Positions 60,401-64,000 of a stretch of DNA of 64,000 nt are shown here, piece after piece (position 1 is the first letter of the stretch; the number at the start of each line of letters is the position of its first letter). Source of the stretch: Eulemur rufifrons (Eukaryota > Chordata > Mammalia > Primates > Lemuridae); NCBI RefSeq assembly GCF_041146395.1, contig NC_090989.1, positions 248,796,843-248,860,842 on the forward strand, given 5' to 3'. The notes under the pieces were generated by a model, which was not told the origin of the DNA, made no database searches, and saw only the letters and a list, made by a program, of their open reading frames with translations. The position numbers were made by a program, and so were the translations under genes.

Positions 60401-62539
60401 ATTTAAAGTGGGATATAAGTTGCCTCCTGTGTGTCTGAACTTTTTGAGCTATTTGCCAGTGGAATGAAGTCTACCTCTGCAGACAAATATATAATTTTAT
60501 ACATCAAACTCTAAGAAACTGTTTTTTTATCCAGTGAAATTTTATTTCTTAACAATGTAATATTAATAATACTCTATATGGAAATTGTAAGTATAATTAA
60601 AAGGTTATAAATTATACAACATATGTTAACATAGAAAATTTATTAATACAGAGTTCTGAACAACTGAAAAATAATTGTAAAGTTTCCATTATTATAATTG
60701 TCTGAAAATGACCATTTATTATGCATATAGAGGGGAATATTCCTTCAGAGAAATAATATTGTACAATAACATAGGATATTTAAAAATTCTTATTTTTTTT
60801 TAAACAGCTCAGATTTTCAAGAGCTTTACTGTTTGTCTGCACTAAAGTAAAGTATATTTGGAACAGAAGAGCAGGCTTGTGTTCATGCATTCAAGAAGCA
60901 TTTCAAACATTAATTTAAAGTTTACAGCATCTGAAGCTACCTGCTTTTCCCTGGGGAGAAAAAGTTGAACGATACATAGTTCACATATACCAGAACCTCA
61001 AAGAATAGCAGAGCTGTCAAGCTGAGAGAAGGAGAAAGAAGCATAAACATGCCACAATTATACATGTTGATAGGTTCCATGGTAGATATATGTACAGATT
61101 ATTCTCAGAGGGAGGAAAAACTAATCTTTCCAAGGGTACTAGGAAAGATATCAGAGAAAGGTGACATTAATGCTGAGTCTTGAAGGGTAATTAGAAATCT
61201 TCCCAGCAGAGAATGTGAATGTGAAGTAAGCCAGGCAGTGGGGACATTGCATAAAAGGCATCCCTTGTCAAAGGGCACAAGACATGCAGGGAATCCTAAA
61301 TAGATGAGTATAACCAGAACACAGGCTATGTCCAAAAGGGACAGAGGGAGGAGAGGTGGCATTACATTATAGTAAATGAGAAACAGGATACATTTAAAGT
61401 TATCTTCATATGTGAGCAGGAAATCGGTTAAGGGATTTTTGTAAAATGTCAGATAAGAAATTACGAAGGTCTGAAACAAGGTAGTGTACCTGTGTGAAGG
61501 GGGCAGATGCTAGATATAGGGATGAAGGAGAATATGTAGATGATGTTAATGGCTGATTGATGAACATCATTAAGAAAGAGGAAGCTATCATGATCCCACA
61601 TTTTAGCTGAGTCCCTAGAATAACTCCCTTAACAAAAAGTAAATTCTAAGGAAGCATACATTTGAAAGAAAATTGGAGTTTAGTTTTGGGCATACTAAGT
61701 TTGATATTTGTTGATTCAGTGTCCTTGGTTACACTGTCCAAGAATATGTGCAAATCAGAAATTGAGAATAGTAATTCAGGAGGAATGTGAACACTAGAAA
61801 AATCAATTTGAAATCATCTGCATGGATACATATTTATACATATACACACACGTAATATATACAGAGTCATCAAAGCCATAGGGAGAGATGAGACTGTCCA
61901 AGGGAGCAGGGGAAATGTAGAAGAGTCTTGTTGCAACACTTTGACTCTCTCCTCCTCCTTTATAATCTGGCTTCCTTCCCAGGTATGATTGAATGATTCT
62001 TTCCTTCTCTTCATGGCCATGTGCTTGCCCATGAAGTAATGGGTTCAGGAATGAGCAGGTAAGAAATTTCTAATCAATGAAAATGAAGCAGAAGCTGTGT
62101 GCGCTTGGGCAGGAGTGCGGAGATAGTTATTGAAAAGGTTTCTTTACTACAAAAAGAAACAGAAAGGAAAAGAAGAAGGCTGAATAAAACATTTTCAATT
62201 CTTCCCAAGAAATAAGTTATGTAAGTTTATTTCAGGAACATATATCTAAATTGGTAGTTTCAATCACTTTTTAAAATGATTTTGTGTATGTGCTTGGAAT
62301 ATTTGTGAGAAGACAGAAATTAATGTCCCATAACTCGTGCATTTATTCAGAAAACATTGTAATACTCATGCTATATTCTTCATGCCACACGTGGGTTAGG
62401 TGATTATTATAACAAATGAATAAACATTCTCTTCTCTTCCCCAATAACTCAAAATACTGTAAGAGGAAAAATATATGTTCATATAATTATAGTATAATGG
62501 AATGAATAATGAGGAAATGCAGGGTAAAGGGAATCGTGT
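60401..62539. other. Unassigned DNA
   Basis: No gene called. 61080-61560 recalls an old mammalian interspersed repeat (GCTGAGTCTTGAAGGGTAAT, AGAACACAGGCTATGTCC) possibly related to the one at 50760-50960. A 124-codon minus frame at 61105-61479 crosses it and has no domain. Confidence 0.4.
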
Positions 62540-62690
62540 GCCAGGCATTTTACGAATATTGTCTCATTTAATTTTTTAATCTATATTTTTAAAGATGTAG
62601 AAATCAAAACTTGTCAGTGTTGGTGAATTTTCTCTAGTTGAACCAGTTATTAAATGGGTAGCTTTGGATTAAAATATATTGTTCGCTCTT
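62540..62690 (+). repeat. MIR SINE remnant
   Basis: GTGCCAGGCATTTTACGAAT, TTGTCTCATTTAATTTTTTA and AACCAGTTATTAAATGGGTA GC fit MIR, heavily decayed. Confidence 0.55.
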
Positions 62691-63724
62691 GTCAAAAGTA
62701 AATAAGTGACTCAAAAAAAGGTTAAAGGCTTTACTCAGCTGATGCACATGAGAGAGACCTGACTACCAGGTGTTCTCCTTGTGTAACAGAAGGAGACCTC
62801 TACTTAACAGGGGAAGGAGAAAAGAAGGGTCCTTGTTCTGGTGACATGGCTCAGGTAGCTGTTTTCATCTGTAACTTCTGGAAAACTTGTGGTTGAAATG
62901 TTTGGTTATTGGATATTATTCCAGTTTTCCAACATTTTTTTGGTGTTGCTGTTACATTCTCATCCTGATAATTTACAGGACAGTCTTTTTAAGAGCTTTT
63001 TTTTGAGGGGGGGGGCAATGTGGTTTATCATAGTTCAGTAGCAGCAAGAAGGTGTTAAAAAAAAGTGTGAGGAACAAAATTGAAAACAAGGAAAATGAGG
63101 AAAGAGTTGAAGGCAAAAGAAACTGGCATCCCTTGTCACGTCTGTTTCAATACTTTTGCAGTCTGATACCGGAATCTCTTTTTTATGATACTTCTCTGCC
63201 ACACTGTTCTGACAATGGCATGTAGAAACTGCAGCACAAACAGGGAAGCAGAACCAGATAAATGCCTGGGAGAGATGGTGCGCGCTTTATGGAGGCGATG
63301 ACATGGCTTAAGGCTGTGGAGATACAAACGTGGTATCTTGGGAAAAGAGTCTTGGAATCACAAGCAAACAGGACATGCAGTTGAATGGCAGAAAACGAGC
63401 ATAATATCACTTGGAATCACTGAAATAGAATATAATAGGAATGGAGACTAGAGACATGCTTGGGAAGTAATAGTTTTCTGATCACAACCGGTTTTGACAT
63501 GTGACTTAAAATCCATTGCCCTAGGCAGGTAACAAAGATTCAGTAAAAGTTTAAAAGGGACCCACTCTAGCAATAATCTGAAACCAGGGGCAAAGTGGAG
63601 CTGGAGATATCAGAAGGAGGTTAAATAGCACATGGGAGAAAGATTCAATGAGAGGTTTATTCACTTAAATTCTGCTGCTGCTTAAAAGCAGTCTAGTGTC
63701 CTGATAACACATGAATTCTTGAGC
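62691..63724. other. Unassigned DNA
   Basis: No gene or element recognised. A T/G run (TTTTTTTGAGGGGGGGGG) lies near 62999-63016. Confidence 0.45.
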
Positions 63725-63885
63725 TCTGAATAGATTCTGGAGCCACATTGCCTGGGCTCAAATGTTAGCTTTGGCATTTACCAGCTATGTGACATTAGGT
63801 GAGTTATTTATTAAAAAATAGGGAAATTTCCTTGTCACTTCATAATGTTGCCATGAAATACTTAACATATTGTTGGGAAATTAAT
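63725..63885 (-). repeat. MIR SINE, antisense
   Basis: TTCTGGAGCCACATTGCCTG, GGCTCAAATGTTAGCTTTGG, CATTTACCAGCTATGTGACA and TTAGGTGAGTTATTTATTAA follow the reverse of MIR closely. Confidence 0.85.
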
Positions 63886-64000
63886 ACTTGTTATCTCATG
63901 TTAATTTATCATCATGGGCATGTTTGCCTGAGAACAGTGGTTCTCAAAATGTATTTCCCAGACCAAGAGCATCAGTATCTCCTGAACACCGATAGAAATA

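Noticed and set aside
61105..61479. A 124-codon minus-strand hydrophobic frame
   Set aside because: It crosses what looks like an old interspersed repeat and has no signal-peptide or domain pattern that I can defend.

Overview
The window looks like a gene-free stretch of a strepsirrhine, probably lemuriform, primate nuclear genome. It is AT-rich and full of dead transposable elements. No host exon, tRNA, rRNA or CRISPR array could be supported, and every longer open frame that I can identify belongs to a transposon, on the sense or the antisense strand. The lineage call rests mainly on two young Alu copies (1778-2113 and 11087-11404) that share the lemur-type AT-rich middle segment. It is supported by several L1 copies whose 3' UTR ends in a G-rich stretch followed by a short TTTTGTACCCCC-type end and an A tail. 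The species cannot be named from this.

Layout. 1-2.5 kb holds old L1 remnants split by an Alu. 2657-3913 is a mariner with both terminal inverted repeats and a broken transposase. 4.2-5.0 and 6.26-7.47 kb are antisense L1 3' ends. 11.1-11.4 kb is an Alu with a perfect target-site duplication. 16.9-21.05 kb is a composite L1 that has lost ORF1, with a 150-bp foreign segment inside its reverse-transcriptase region. 22.7-23.5 kb is an older antisense L1. 28.3-29.3 kb is a probable solo retroviral LTR ending in two tandem hairpins. 32.1-34.9 kb is the youngest-looking large element, an L1 with a 5' inversion and a 3'-transduced tail, bounded by a 16-bp target-site duplication. 35.5-37.7 kb is an L1 with a 5' UTR and ORF1 joined straight to the end of ORF2 (HAL1-like). 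42.3-43.3 kb is a Tigger (pogo) element and 43.66-45.76 kb a truncated Tigger1. That Tigger1 is cut exactly where a 171-bp inverted copy of an MLT1 LTR fragment begins; the other copy lies at 48.2-48.4 kb. 52.77-54.25 kb is an antisense L1 3' end and 54.6-56.95 kb an antisense L1 5' end. MIR and L2 relics are scattered through the gaps.

Nothing here works as a gene network, and I do not see an undescribed functional system. The points most worth a second look are structural: (1) the 171-bp, about 96% identical inverted duplication at the Tigger1 breakpoint; (2) the two LTR-terminal hairpins that differ by a compensated base-pair change; (3) the L1 that combines 5' inversion with 3' transduction, which leaves a tag of its source locus; (4) the composite L1 that records an old tandem duplication or template switch; (5) the HAL1-like L1. 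All family names come from recognition by eye without a database search, and old-repeat boundaries are approximate to tens of bases.
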